DNA of 64,000 bases from Clostridium_AD sp050717545 (GTDB taxonomy: Bacteria > Bacillota > Clostridia > Clostridiales > Clostridiaceae): contig NZ_JBOITN010000034.1 in NCBI RefSeq assembly GCF_050717545.1, positions 1 to 64,000 of the forward strand, written 5' to 3'. The notes beneath the pieces were generated by a model. That model saw nothing but the letters and a program-made list of their open reading frames with translations. It did not search any database and had not been told where the DNA came from. Shown here in pieces: positions 17,291-25,839 of this stretch. The translations under genes were made by a program, and so were the position numbers. The stretch's first letter is position 1. The number at the start of each line of letters is the position of its first letter.

Positions 17291-17321
17291 AAAAACCCGT
17301 GAAATTAATTTCACAGGTTTT
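17291..17321 (-). terminator. Terminator of the tRNA-Trp pair
   Basis: A near-perfect stem AAAACC-GTGAAAT/ATTTCAC-GGTTTT followed on the minus strand by a short T run, immediately past the second tRNA-Trp CCA end. Confidence 0.7.
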
Positions 17322-17324
17322 ATT

Positions 17325-17400
17325 TGGCAGGGATAGTAGGACTCGAACCTACAACCAATGGTTTTGGAGACCACTACTCTACCAATTGAGCCATATCCCT
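17325..17400 (-). tRNA. tRNA-Trp (CCA anticodon), downstream copy
   Basis: A 76-nt cloverleaf starting AGGGATA, with the anticodon loop CTCCAAA, GTTCGAGTC in the T arm and an encoded 3' CCA. It differs from the other copy at only a few D-arm, stem and T-arm positions. The two genes are read from the same strand 38 bp apart. Confidence 0.95.
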
Positions 17401-17438
17401 TTATTAAGTCTTGAAATTTTAAAAATCAAATCGTAAAA

Positions 17439-17514
17439 TGGCAGGGATAGTAGGGGTCGAACCTACAACCAATGGTTTTGGAGACCACTACTCTACCAAC
17501 TGAGCTATATCCCT
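17439..17514 (-). tRNA. tRNA-Trp (CCA anticodon), upstream copy
   Basis: A 76-nt cloverleaf starting AGGGATATAGCTCAG, with anticodon CCA, GTTCGACCC in the T arm and an encoded CCA end. It is the first of a tandem pair of tryptophan tRNA genes. Confidence 0.95.
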
Positions 17515-17642
17515 ATAATTATAATAATTTACGATTTAATACTAATTTTCACTTCCACTATAACTGTCACTTACCTAAATAGTGTACTATACAAAACTTT
17601 AACTGTCAAGCAATCTTAAATCATCAATACTAAACGGAAAAT

Positions 17643-17664
17643 AAATTATCGTCTGCGGAGCTGC
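17643..17664 (+). repeat. Dispersed imperfect palindrome, copy B (degenerate)
   Basis: AAATTATCGTCTGCGGAGCTG matches the family core AAATCATCTCCTGCGGAGCTG with a few changes. It lies in the gap between the tRNA-Trp pair and tsaE, about 120 bp before tsaE, in the same orientation as the other copies. Confidence 0.45.
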
Positions 17665-17780
17665 AACATGTATAAAATAAAATCTAATTTCAATTTATTA
17701 TTAGGAATTACTCACCTTTAAACTATGAACCCTTTTCTTTTTTTACATTTTAGGATAAAATATTTAATGAGGTGAAACTT

Positions 17781-18239
17781 ATGGAATACATAGTAACTAC
17801 AATAGACGAAACTTATAAAATAGGACAATTATTAGGCTCACTTGTAAATTCTGGTGATATAATTTGCCTGATTGGAGACTTAGGTACTGGCAAAACTCAT
17901 TTAACAAAAGGAATTGCAAAAGGCTTAGATATTGAAGATCATATTACAAGTCCTACATTTACAATTGTAAATGAATATACAGGTAGGCTAAAATTAAATC
18001 ATTTTGATGTTTACAGGGTAAATGATCCAGACGAAATAGAAGCTATAGGCTTTGATGAATATATATTTAGCGATGGGGTTAGTATTATTGAATGGGCTAA
18101 TTATATTAAAGAATTGATTCCACCAAATAATTTAACTATAACCATAGAAAAAGATCTTGAAATTTCAGATAACTATAGAAAAATTAAAATGGAATATACA
18201 GATAAAAGATATGATTACATAAAGGAGATAAAACTATGA
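17781..18239 (+). CDS. tsaE: tRNA t6A synthesis ATPase TsaE
   Basis: A 152-residue P-loop ATPase needed with TsaB and TsaD for N6-threonylcarbamoyladenosine in tRNA. The Walker A motif is GDLGTGKTHLTKGIA near residue 32, and family motifs SPTFTIVNEY and HFDVYRV follow. The start is the ATG at 17781, with GAGGTG 7 bases upstream; the GTG at 17772 is part of that site. Its stop overlaps the tsaB start by 4 bases, so the two are translationally coupled. rimI follows, giving the usual tsaE-tsaB-rimI unit. Confidence 0.95.
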   Translation: MEYIVTTIDETYKIGQLLGSLVNSGDIICLIGDLGTGKTHLTKGIAKGLDIEDHITSPTFTIVNEYTGRLKLNHFDVYRVNDPDEIEAIGFDEYIFSDGVSIIEWANYIKELIPPNNLTITIEKDLEISDNYRKIKMEYTDKRYDYIKEIKL

Positions 18240-18949
18240 AAATTTTAAGTCTCGACACCGCAACGCAGGCAGCGACATGTGCAATTCTTGACGATAATAA
18301 AGTACTTGGCGAAATAACTTTTAACTTTAAAAAACAACATTCTCAAATACTTATGCCTATGATTGATGATCTATTTAAAAATACGAAGATGAATATTGAT
18401 GATATAGATGCTTTTGTGGCGTCTAAAGGACCTGGTTCTTTTACAGGACTAAGAATAGGTATGGCTACCGTTAAAGGATTAAGTCAAGGCTGCCAAAAAC
18501 CTTTTGTAACTGTATCTACTTTAGATTCTTTAGCATATAACTTAGCCTATACTAATGGTATTATATGTCCTATCCTTGATGCTCTAAGAGATAATGTTTA
18601 TACTGCTTTATATAATTTTGATAATAACGAGCTTAACCAAACCCTAGATTATGTTAATATTTCAATAGACGAGTTAATAAATATACTTAAAGATAAAGAT
18701 TGTAACATTACCTTTGTTGGGGATGGTGTCCCAAAATTCAAAGAAAAACTTATAACTAATTTACCTAATATTAGTTTTGCACCTGCTCATTTAAATCTAG
18801 CTAAGGCTTCTTCTCTAGGCGAATTAGGTCTTAAGCTCCTATACTCTGGAGTAACCGATGATATCTATGGGGCAATTCCCATTTATCTTAGAAAGCCCCA
18901 AGCGGAGCGTGAATACGAAGAGAAAATGAGGCAAAAGAAAAATGAATAG
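18236..18949 (+). CDS. tsaB: tRNA t6A complex dimerisation protein TsaB
   Basis: A 237-residue ASKHA-fold protein that stabilises TsaD in t6A synthesis. N-terminal ILSLDTATQAATCAI and KGPGSFTGLRIGMATVKGL near 63 are the family marks. GDGVPKF is near 160. It overlaps tsaE by 4 bases and rimI by 8 bases, indicating an operon with coupled translation. An AAAGGAG site sits in the tsaE tail. Confidence 0.95.
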   Translation: MKILSLDTATQAATCAILDDNKVLGEITFNFKKQHSQILMPMIDDLFKNTKMNIDDIDAFVASKGPGSFTGLRIGMATVKGLSQGCQKPFVTVSTLDSLAYNLAYTNGIICPILDALRDNVYTALYNFDNNELNQTLDYVNISIDELINILKDKDCNITFVGDGVPKFKEKLITNLPNISFAPAHLNLAKASSLGELGLKLLYSGVTDDIYGAIPIYLRKPQAEREYEEKMRQKKNE

Positions 18950-19391
18950 TGATTTTAAAATTTACCCAATGGATATTACGTCTATAAAATCAATACTCAA
19001 TATTAGTGAATTAAGTTTCCCTATTTCCTGGAGTTTTGAATCGCTCCAAAGTGAGTTAGATAATAAATTTGCTAAATATGTGGTATTAAAAAGCGGTAAT
19101 TCTATAGTAGGGTATGGCGGTATGTGGGTAATTATAGATGAGGCTCATATTACTAATGTTGCCGTACACCCAGAGGCTCGCGGTCATGGAGCTGGAGACA
19201 TGATTGTTGAGGCTTTATTTAGAATTTGCAGAAAACAAAAGATTTCCGCAATAACTTTAGAAGTTAGAAGTTCAAATTTTATTGCTATAAACCTATATGA
19301 AAAATATGGTTTCAATCAAGAAGGCCTTAGACACAATTATTATGAAGATAATGGAGAAGATGCAGTAATTATGTGGAATCGAAATTTATAG
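18942..19391 (+). CDS. rimI: Ribosomal protein alanine N-acetyltransferase
   Basis: A 149-residue GNAT acetyltransferase. The acetyl-CoA loop is the segment VHPEARGHGAGDMIVEAL near 85, followed by ITLEVRSSNFIAINLYEKYGF, the RimI-type C-terminal motif. It modifies the N-terminus of ribosomal protein S18 in model bacteria; that target is inferred here from family and context. It overlaps tsaB by 8 bases and closes the operon before a strong terminator. Confidence 0.9.
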   Translation: MNSDFKIYPMDITSIKSILNISELSFPISWSFESLQSELDNKFAKYVVLKSGNSIVGYGGMWVIIDEAHITNVAVHPEARGHGAGDMIVEALFRICRKQKISAITLEVRSSNFIAINLYEKYGFNQEGLRHNYYEDNGEDAVIMWNRNL

Positions 19392-19396
19392 TTAAG

Positions 19397-19439
19397 TTAA
19401 ATAAACGGGTACCTATAATATAGGTACCCGTTTATTTAA
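19397..19439. terminator. Two-way terminator between rimI and ribU
   Basis: A perfect 19-bp stem (19397-19415 with 19421-19439) and a 5-nt loop. A/T-rich ends serve convergent rimI and ribU. Confidence 0.85.
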
Positions 19440-19441
19440 TA

Positions 19442-20080
19442 CTATTTTTTATTAGTAACTCTTTGACTATCTTTATATTTTTGTTCTATATGTTCTTTAT
19501 GAAGTATAGGTGACACACTCTTATATAAAGCTAAAGTCATTGCTGATATTATTACTCCCTTGAATAAATTGAAAGGAATAATCATCCATATAACGAAAGA
19601 AGTTAAATCTTTAATATTAGGATTTATAATTGATCCTGCTCCTACTACCATACTTATTTTAAATCCTAATACCGACTGGTATAAAGGTAATATAATAAAA
19701 TAGTTCAGAACTGCTGCAAAAATTGACATACACACTACTCCTGTTACTAGTGCGATAATAGCGCCACCCTTGCTTTTTTTAGCTTTATATATATATCCAG
19801 AAATAAATACTAAAACTCCACCTACTAGAAAATTAGCAAGTTCTCCTACAAATGCTGTTTTTGTTGCAAGTAGTCCATGCAATAAATTTTTAAATAGTTC
19901 AATCATGACTCCTGCTATTGGTCCTAATGCAAAAGCTCCTAGAAGCGCTGGCAAATCACTGATATCAATTTTTAAAAACTCAGGAAATATTGGTATTGGT
20001 AATTCGATGTACATTAAAAGAAAAGCCATAACAGATAAAAGTGAAATTTTGATTAGTCTTACAAGTTTTTCGTCTCTCAT
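19442..20080 (-). CDS. ribU: Riboflavin ECF transporter S component RibU
   Basis: A 212-residue membrane protein with about six helices. Family marks are LPIPIFPEFLKIDISDLPAL near residue 25 and GAFALGPIAGVMIELFKNL just after it. RibU is the substrate-binding part of an energy-coupling-factor importer; the shared ATPase parts are not in this window. It follows an FMN riboswitch with its own terminator, so it should be shut down when FMN is plentiful. It is a single gene. Confidence 0.95.
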   Translation of the reverse strand: MRDEKLVRLIKISLLSVMAFLLMYIELPIPIFPEFLKIDISDLPALLGAFALGPIAGVMIELFKNLLHGLLATKTAFVGELANFLVGGVLVFISGYIYKAKKSKGGAIIALVTGVVCMSIFAAVLNYFIILPLYQSVLGFKISMVVGAGSIINPNIKDLTSFVIWMIIPFNLFKGVIISAMTLALYKSVSPILHKEHIEQKYKDSQRVTNKK

Positions 20081-20123
20081 TTTTAGTACCCCCTAATAAA
20101 TATTCTTCTAGGGATGGATATAA

Positions 20124-20153
20124 TAAAACCCCGACATAAAATTATGTCAGGGC
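20124..20153 (-). terminator. FMN-riboswitch terminator
   Basis: CCCTGACATAA paired to TTATGTCGGGG, then TTTTATTATA on the minus strand. It lies between the aptamer and ribU. Confidence 0.85.
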
Positions 20154-20172
20154 TCATTCGTATATATATATC

Positions 20173-20280
20173 GCATCTTCTTTCATCCAGACTTTACTGT
20201 CGGCTTCGGAATCTAACCGAATCAGCCTTACGGCTCGCGGGCTTTACCGCCGGTGGGGAATTTCGCCCCGCCCTGAAGAT
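20173..20280 (-). promoter_or_regulatory. FMN riboswitch (RFN element)
   Basis: Minus-strand sequence starts ATCTTCAGGGCGGGGCGAAA, contains CCCCACCGGCGGTAAAGCCC and GAGCCGTAAGGCTGATTCGG, and ends GCCGACAGTAAAGTCTGGAT then GAAAGAAGAT. The P1 helix is ATCTTC/GAAGAT. All conserved RFN boxes are present. With the downstream terminator it represses ribU by premature termination. Confidence 0.97.
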
Positions 20281-20305
20281 TATTAAATTTTATTTTTATA
20301 CTTTA

Positions 20306-20334
20306 ATTATATATACGTTTCACATAAAAAGCAA
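20306..20334 (-). promoter_or_regulatory. Promoter of the FMN riboswitch/ribU transcript
   Basis: TTGCTT (20334-20329), 17 bases, TATAAT (20311-20306) on the minus strand, just before the aptamer. Confidence 0.65.
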
Positions 20335-20342
20335 GCTATTAA

Positions 20343-22538
20343 TTATAGATTTTTCATTGATAAAGATATTCTTTTTCTTTTTTCATCAACTTCAAGTACA
20401 CTAACCTCTACTATATCTCCAACGCTAACCACATCCAATGGGTGTTTTACAAATTTATCTGATAATTGACTAATATGTACTAGCCCATCTTGATGAACGC
20501 CAATATCAACAAAAGCTCCAAAATCAGATACATTTCTAACAGTACCCATAAGTTTCATTCCTGTTTTAAGGTGTTCCATTTTAACTACCCCTGTTTTTAA
20601 TATTGGTTTTGGTAATTCCTCTCTTGGATCTCTACCTGGCTTTTTAATTTCTTTAATAATATCCCTGAGCGTCGGAACTCCTATTTCTAATTTTTGTGCT
20701 AGTTCTGTAACATTAACCTCTTTTAACCTCTCATCCATATCCTTAAAGTTTAAAGATTTAAGATCTTCTTTTGTATAACTTAAAGACTCTAATAGTTTTT
20801 TAGTAGCAGTATAAGTTTCTGGATGTACTGAGGTGTTATCTAAAAATTCGCTGCCCTCCATAACTCTTAAAAATCCTGCACACTGCTCATATGCCTTTGC
20901 TCCCAGTCTTTTAACTTTTAACAATTCTTTTCTAGTTTTAAACTTACCATTTTCTTCTCTATACACTACAATGTTTTGAGCTATAGCAGTGTTTATTCCC
21001 GATATATAAGTTAATAGTGAAGGTGTTGCAATGTTAAGATCTACCCCAACAGCATTAACACAATCCTCAACTACTCCTTTTAATGATTCATCAAGCTTCT
21101 TAGGTGTCACATCATGTTGGTATTGACCAACTCCAATAGCTTTAGGATCTATTTTAACGAGCTCCACCAGTGGGTCTTGAAGTCTTCTCCCTATAGAAAT
21201 AGCTCCTCTAATTGACACATCTATATTGGGATATTCTTTAGACGCAAGTTCTGACGCAGAATATACCGAAGCTCCTGCTTCTGAAACTATAACATAATAT
21301 AAGTCTTTTAATTTTTCTTCTTTAAGTTCCTTAATAATTTGCGCTAAAATCCCTTCAGACTCACGGCTAGCAGTTCCATTACCAAGTGATACTACTTCTA
21401 CATTATGCTTAATTACTAGATCTTTAATGATAGCTATAGATTTTCGAACGCCATCTGTGCTACCCGCAGTAGCATATACTGTAGCCATATCTAAAACCTT
21501 ACCTGTATCATCGAGTACTGCTATTTTGCACCCAGTTCTAAATCCAGGATCAAAACCAAGTACTACTTTCCCTTTTATAGGTGACTGCATTAAAAGAGCC
21601 TTCAAATTAGCTTTAAATATTTCTATTGCTCCGATTTCACCCTTTTCTGTAAGTTCTGATCTTATTTCTCTCTCAATTGAGGGAAATATAAGTCTTTTTA
21701 CTGAATCAATTATGCTGAGCTCTATATATTTATCTGTTTCCTTATTTCCTTTTAAGCATTTGACTCTCAAGTACTCTATGATTTGATCATTATCAGCTTT
21801 AATTTTTACAGAAAGTATCTTACTACTCTCGCCCCTATTTATAGCAAGAATTCTATGTGGCGGAATAGACTTAACGCCTTCTTTATACTCATAATACATT
21901 TCAAATGGAGTAGTTTCCTCTGAACTTCCTTTTGTTTCTACATTTCCATGATTATGTACTAGTGCTCTAATCCACTTTCGTGAGCTCGCTTCATCTGAAA
22001 TTATTTCACTAATGATATCGCCAGCACCTTGAAGTGCTTCTATAGAAGTACTTACTCCATTTTCTTCATTTATAAATTTTTGAGTAAGCTCATCCATATC
22101 ACCTTTAAACTCACCACTAAAAATAGTTTCCGCAAGAGGTTTAAGCCCTTTTTCCATTGCAATGATAGCTCTAGTTCTTTTCTTAGGCTTAAATGGTCTA
22201 TATATATCCTCTATCTCTGTAAGTGTTTCACATTTGTTTACAGACTTCTCAATTTCATCAGTTAGCTTCTCTTGCTCACCAATAAGACGTATTACATCTG
22301 TTTTTCTTTCCTCTAAATTTCTAAGATATATTAACCTCTCTGTAAAATTTCTTAGTATTATATCATCCAGTCCACCGGTTCTTTCTTTCCTATATCTAGC
22401 TATAAAGGGAACTGTATTCCCCTCATCTAATAATTCAATTACACTTTCCGCCTGATTTATAGTTATTGCAAACTCTTTAATTAATCTACTATTTATATTT
22501 TCCATATTATTTTGGTCATTTATTAGCGTCATATTCAT
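20343..22538 (-). CDS. tex: RNA-binding transcription accessory protein Tex
   Basis: A 731-residue cytosolic nucleic-acid-binding protein. The N-terminal helical part has LLDEGNTVPFIARYRKERTG near residue 38. A YqgF-like nuclease-fold domain contains GKVVLGFDPGFRTGCKIAVL near 330. Helix-hairpin-helix motifs and a C-terminal S1 domain follow (GMKLMGTVRNVSDFGAFVDIG). The start is uncertain. The ATG at 22538 has no ribosome site, while a strong AGGAGG stands 60-65 bases upstream, in front of a frame that ends at a TAG in the same reading frame. M12 is an alternative start. It is a single gene. Confidence 0.93.
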   Translation of the reverse strand: MNMTLINDQNNMENINSRLIKEFAITINQAESVIELLDEGNTVPFIARYRKERTGGLDDIILRNFTERLIYLRNLEERKTDVIRLIGEQEKLTDEIEKSVNKCETLTEIEDIYRPFKPKKRTRAIIAMEKGLKPLAETIFSGEFKGDMDELTQKFINEENGVSTSIEALQGAGDIISEIISDEASSRKWIRALVHNHGNVETKGSSEETTPFEMYYEYKEGVKSIPPHRILAINRGESSKILSVKIKADNDQIIEYLRVKCLKGNKETDKYIELSIIDSVKRLIFPSIEREIRSELTEKGEIGAIEIFKANLKALLMQSPIKGKVVLGFDPGFRTGCKIAVLDDTGKVLDMATVYATAGSTDGVRKSIAIIKDLVIKHNVEVVSLGNGTASRESEGILAQIIKELKEEKLKDLYYVIVSEAGASVYSASELASKEYPNIDVSIRGAISIGRRLQDPLVELVKIDPKAIGVGQYQHDVTPKKLDESLKGVVEDCVNAVGVDLNIATPSLLTYISGINTAIAQNIVVYREENGKFKTRKELLKVKRLGAKAYEQCAGFLRVMEGSEFLDNTSVHPETYTATKKLLESLSYTKEDLKSLNFKDMDERLKEVNVTELAQKLEIGVPTLRDIIKEIKKPGRDPREELPKPILKTGVVKMEHLKTGMKLMGTVRNVSDFGAFVDIGVHQDGLVHISQLSDKFVKHPLDVVSVGDIVEVSVLEVDEKRKRISLSMKNL

Positions 22539-22698
22539 ATAGATAGTACCATTATCTATTCTATTTATTTCTATACGCTAAATAACCAATCCTCCTCACA
22601 TAATTTATATTTTAAATTAATCAATTAAAATTAACATATTTAATCATACCACTAATTCAATCCTCATATCACATAAAAAGTTGTAAATAATTGTTTTC

Positions 22699-22727
22699 TT
22701 GACATATTATTATTTTTATTCTATGAT
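22699..22727 (+). promoter_or_regulatory. Promoter of proS
   Basis: TTGACA (22699-22704), 17 bases, TATGAT (22722-22727). The leader of about 100 nt contains an imperfect hairpin (GAGTA...ATACTC at about 22735-22760) and a run of seven Ts near 22787, so attenuation is possible. Confidence 0.75.
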
Positions 22728-22834
22728 TAAATGTAGAGTACCTATTATTAAAATAATACTCGGTTCCTTTTGGGGATACGGGTTTTTTTGTATTTATTTC
22801 AAAAAATTTTATTTTACAAGGAGATATGATAATT

Positions 22835-24271
22835 ATGGCAAATGGAAAAAAATTTGTAGAAGCTATTACCTCAATGGATGAAGATTTTGCAAAGTGGTAT
22901 ACAGATATTGTTAAAAAAGCTGAACTTGCCGACTATGCAAGCGTTAAAGGTTGTATGGTTATAAGGCCTTATGGTTATGCTATTTGGGAAAATATCCAAA
23001 AAACTTTAGATCAGATGTTTAAAGACACAGGTCATGAAAATGTATATATGCCAATGTTCATTCCTGAAAGCTTGCTACAAAAGGAAGCAGATCATGTTAA
23101 AGGCTTTGCACCAGAGGTTGCTTGGGTAACACACGGTGGCGACGAACTCCTTGCAGAGAGACTTTGCGTCAGACCTACTTCTGAAACATTATTTTGTGAT
23201 CACTATTCAAAAATAATTCAATCTTACAATGATCTCCCTAAATTATATAACCAATGGTGTTCTGTAGTAAGATGGGAAAAAACAACAAGACCTTTTCTTA
23301 GAAGTTCTGAATTCTTATGGCAAGAAGGTCATACTGCACATGCAACGCAGGCCGAGGCAAAAGAAGAAACACTTAAAATGCTTAATGTGTATGCAACTTT
23401 TTGTGAAGAAACCCTTGCTATTCCTGTAATTCGCGGTAAAAAAACAGAAAAAGAAAAATTTGCAGGCGCAAATGAAACTTACACAATTGAAAGTTTAATG
23501 CATGACGGAAAAGCACTTCAATGTGGTACATCACATAATTTTGGAGATGGTTTTGCAAAAGCCTTTAATATACAGTATTCAGATAAAACTGGGAAACTTG
23601 CTTATGTTCACCAAACATCTTGGGGAATGTCTACAAGACTTATTGGCGCAATAATTATGGTTCATGGTGATGATAATGGTTTAATATTACCACCAGCAGT
23701 AGCCCCAATCCAACTTATGATTGTTCCAGTTGCGCAACATAAAGAAGGCGTAATTGAAAAAGCAACGCAGTTAAAAGATATGTTATCCAAAGTTGCTAGG
23801 GTTAAAATGGATACTAGTGATAAGATGCCAGGATGGAAATTCAGTGAATATGAGATGAAAGGTGTTCCACTACGTTTAGAAGTTGGACCAAAAGATATAG
23901 AGAAAAATCAAGTAGTACTTGTAAGACGCGATACCCGTGAAAAAATATTTGTTCCAATGGAAGAGCTTGCTACATTAGTACCTGAGCTTTTAATAGATAT
24001 TCAAAAATCCCTACTTGAAAAAGCGAAAGCGGCACAAGATAATAGAAGCTTTACTGCAACAACTGTAAAAGAATTAAAAGATATTCTTGATAAAAACCTA
24101 GGATTTGTAACTGCTCCATGGTGTGGGGAACTAACTTGCGAAGAAAAAGTAAAAGAAGTAGCCGGTGCATCATCTAGATGTATGCCATTTGATCAAAGCG
24201 AGGATAAAGGTGTTTGCTTATGTTGCGGACAGCCAGCTAAAACAAATGTTATTTGGGGAAGAGCTTACTAG
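22835..24271 (+). CDS. proS: Prolyl-tRNA synthetase, short archaeal/eukaryote-like type
   Basis: A 478-residue class II synthetase that charges tRNA-Pro. Class II motif 2 is visible in VVRWEKTTRPFLRSSEFLWQ near 145, and motif 3 in MSTRLIGAIIMVHGDDNG near 270. An anticodon-binding domain (IQLMIVPVAQ) and a zinc-type C-terminal extension (CGELTCEEKVK, CLCCGQPAKTN) follow, ending in the family tyrosine. It lacks the editing insertion of the long bacterial ProRS. I choose the ATG at 22835 (MANGKKFVEAI); the one at 22826 almost touches the AAGGAG site. Confidence 0.95.
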   Translation: MANGKKFVEAITSMDEDFAKWYTDIVKKAELADYASVKGCMVIRPYGYAIWENIQKTLDQMFKDTGHENVYMPMFIPESLLQKEADHVKGFAPEVAWVTHGGDELLAERLCVRPTSETLFCDHYSKIIQSYNDLPKLYNQWCSVVRWEKTTRPFLRSSEFLWQEGHTAHATQAEAKEETLKMLNVYATFCEETLAIPVIRGKKTEKEKFAGANETYTIESLMHDGKALQCGTSHNFGDGFAKAFNIQYSDKTGKLAYVHQTSWGMSTRLIGAIIMVHGDDNGLILPPAVAPIQLMIVPVAQHKEGVIEKATQLKDMLSKVARVKMDTSDKMPGWKFSEYEMKGVPLRLEVGPKDIEKNQVVLVRRDTREKIFVPMEELATLVPELLIDIQKSLLEKAKAAQDNRSFTATTVKELKDILDKNLGFVTAPWCGELTCEEKVKEVAGASSRCMPFDQSEDKGVCLCCGQPAKTNVIWGRAY

Positions 24272-24330
24272 TTAGTAAGAGCTTACTAGTATCCATTATG
24301 TTTTATAATAATTAATTGTAGGTGAGAATA

Positions 24331-24924
24331 ATGTCAGAATCACAATTAACGAAAGAGGCTCTTGCTCTATCAATTAAGAAATTAATGATAACAATTCCAC
24401 TTTCTAAAATATCTATTCGTGAAATCGCAGATAATTGTGGCGTTAACAGGCAAACCTTTTACTATCATTTTAAGGATAAATTTGATCTTGTTAACTGGAT
24501 TTATTATACTGAGGCCATAGAAAATATAGCCGATTGTAAAAATTATGCACATTGGACACATGGAATGTATAAAACTTTAGTATATTTTATGGAGAATAAA
24601 TGCTTTTATATTAATGCACTTAACACTCCCGGTCAAAATGCATTTGATGGATATCTTTTTGAGAAAACCTATGACCTCATTATGGGAGTAGTAAATGATA
24701 TTTCCACCAACATAAACGAATCCTTAGAAATTAAAGTAACGGACACCGATAAAAGTTTTGTAGCAGATTTTTATACTCATGCTTTTGTCGGCATCACAGT
24801 GCAGTGGATAAAAAACAGAATGGTAGAATCACCAGAAACAATGGTAGGTAGACTAAATGATGTAGTTGAAGGAAGTATGTTAGGTGCTTTAACTAGATCC
24901 TCTAACTATCATCCTGAAAAATAA
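24331..24924 (+). CDS. TetR/AcrR regulator with DhaS-type C-terminus
   Basis: A 197-residue DNA-binding regulator. The N-terminal TetR helix-turn-helix is seen in LSKISIREIADNCGVNRQTFYYHFKDKFDLVNWI. The C-terminal part (ENKCFYINALNTPGQNAFDGYL) resembles the DhaS/TetR_C_8 group, which includes an activator of dihydroxyacetone kinase genes. No dha genes are nearby, so its target is unknown. The ATG at 24331 has TAGGTGAG before it; the GTG at 24322 belongs to that site. It is 59 bp after proS, and the terminator after it may close both. Confidence 0.85.
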   Translation: MSESQLTKEALALSIKKLMITIPLSKISIREIADNCGVNRQTFYYHFKDKFDLVNWIYYTEAIENIADCKNYAHWTHGMYKTLVYFMENKCFYINALNTPGQNAFDGYLFEKTYDLIMGVVNDISTNINESLEIKVTDTDKSFVADFYTHAFVGITVQWIKNRMVESPETMVGRLNDVVEGSMLGALTRSSNYHPEK

Positions 24925-24947
24925 ATATCTATATTATATAGATAAGG

Positions 24948-24985
24948 AAAAGGTTATGTCAAATTGTTTTGACATAACCTTTTTC
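24948..24985 (+). terminator. Terminator after the TetR gene
   Basis: AAAAGGTTATGTCAAA/TTTGACATAACCTTTT stem of 16 bp followed by TTTTCTTCTTT. Confidence 0.85.
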
Positions 24986-25023
24986 TTCTTTAATTATTAG
25001 TTTATTATCAATCTAAATTTTCT

Positions 25024-25788
25024 TTATATATTATTATGAAGTAACGAAATAACTCCTCGTAAATCTACTACAGAAATCTGTCCTGGTGCAGAAGCTTTTT
25101 TCGCTGCGCCAAATGTTAATGCTGAGCCAAATAATTCTCCTGATAATCTACTTATAACTCCTTGCCCAGCCATAGACATTGTAATAATAGGACCATTTGC
25201 ATATTCCTCATTCATAATGCGCGTTGCGTCTAGAAGTGTAATTACATCTTTAGCACACATAGGCATTACTGCAATTTTAGGAAGATCCGCTCCTAATTCT
25301 TGTGCCTTGCGTAACCTTGATATAATTTCTTCCTTTTCTGGAGTCTTGTGAAAATCATGATTAGATATAATAACCGCTACATTAGCTGCATGTGCTACCT
25401 CAACCAATTTTTTTACATCTTTTTCATCGTTAAATAACTCAACATCTATAACTTCAACAAGTTTAGTTTGTGCAATTAATTTATTTAATTCAAAATAAAA
25501 TGATGATTCCACTTCTTTTTGCCCACCTTCTTTAGCGCTACGAAAAGTAAACACAATAGGAGTATTGGCTAAAACTTTCCTAATTGCTTTTAATACTTCT
25601 TTAACTTTATCTATATTTGTAACGTCTTTAAAAAAGTCTACGCGCCATTCTATAACATCTAGATCTAACCCATTTAAAGAATTTGCTTCGTCAATAAGTT
25701 CTGAAATAGTTTCTCCCACCATTGACACACAAATTTTAGGTAATCCTTCTCCTATAATAATGTCTTTAATTTTAACTACTTTCTTCAT
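25024..25788 (-). CDS. aroD: 3-dehydroquinate dehydratase, type I
   Basis: A 254-residue Schiff-base enzyme of the shikimate pathway that dehydrates 3-dehydroquinate. Visible family features are LDVIEWRVDFFKD near 45, IISNHDFHKTPEKEEI with the catalytic histidine near 143, DLPKIAVMPMCAKDV carrying the Schiff-base lysine near 170, and MSMAGQGVISRLSGELFGSA near 205. The rest of the shikimate genes are not in this window. It stands 51 bp after prfB on the same strand. Confidence 0.95.
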   Translation of the reverse strand: MKKVVKIKDIIIGEGLPKICVSMVGETISELIDEANSLNGLDLDVIEWRVDFFKDVTNIDKVKEVLKAIRKVLANTPIVFTFRSAKEGGQKEVESSFYFELNKLIAQTKLVEVIDVELFNDEKDVKKLVEVAHAANVAVIISNHDFHKTPEKEEIISRLRKAQELGADLPKIAVMPMCAKDVITLLDATRIMNEEYANGPIITMSMAGQGVISRLSGELFGSALTFGAAKKASAPGQISVVDLRGVISLLHNNI

Positions 25789-25839
25789 TATTAACCCATC
25801 CTTTATTTACCTACCCTACGTTTTTCAGACAGCCTAAAA

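Noticed and set aside
20114..20404. 96-codon plus-strand frame
   Set aside because: It is antisense to the FMN riboswitch and its terminator.
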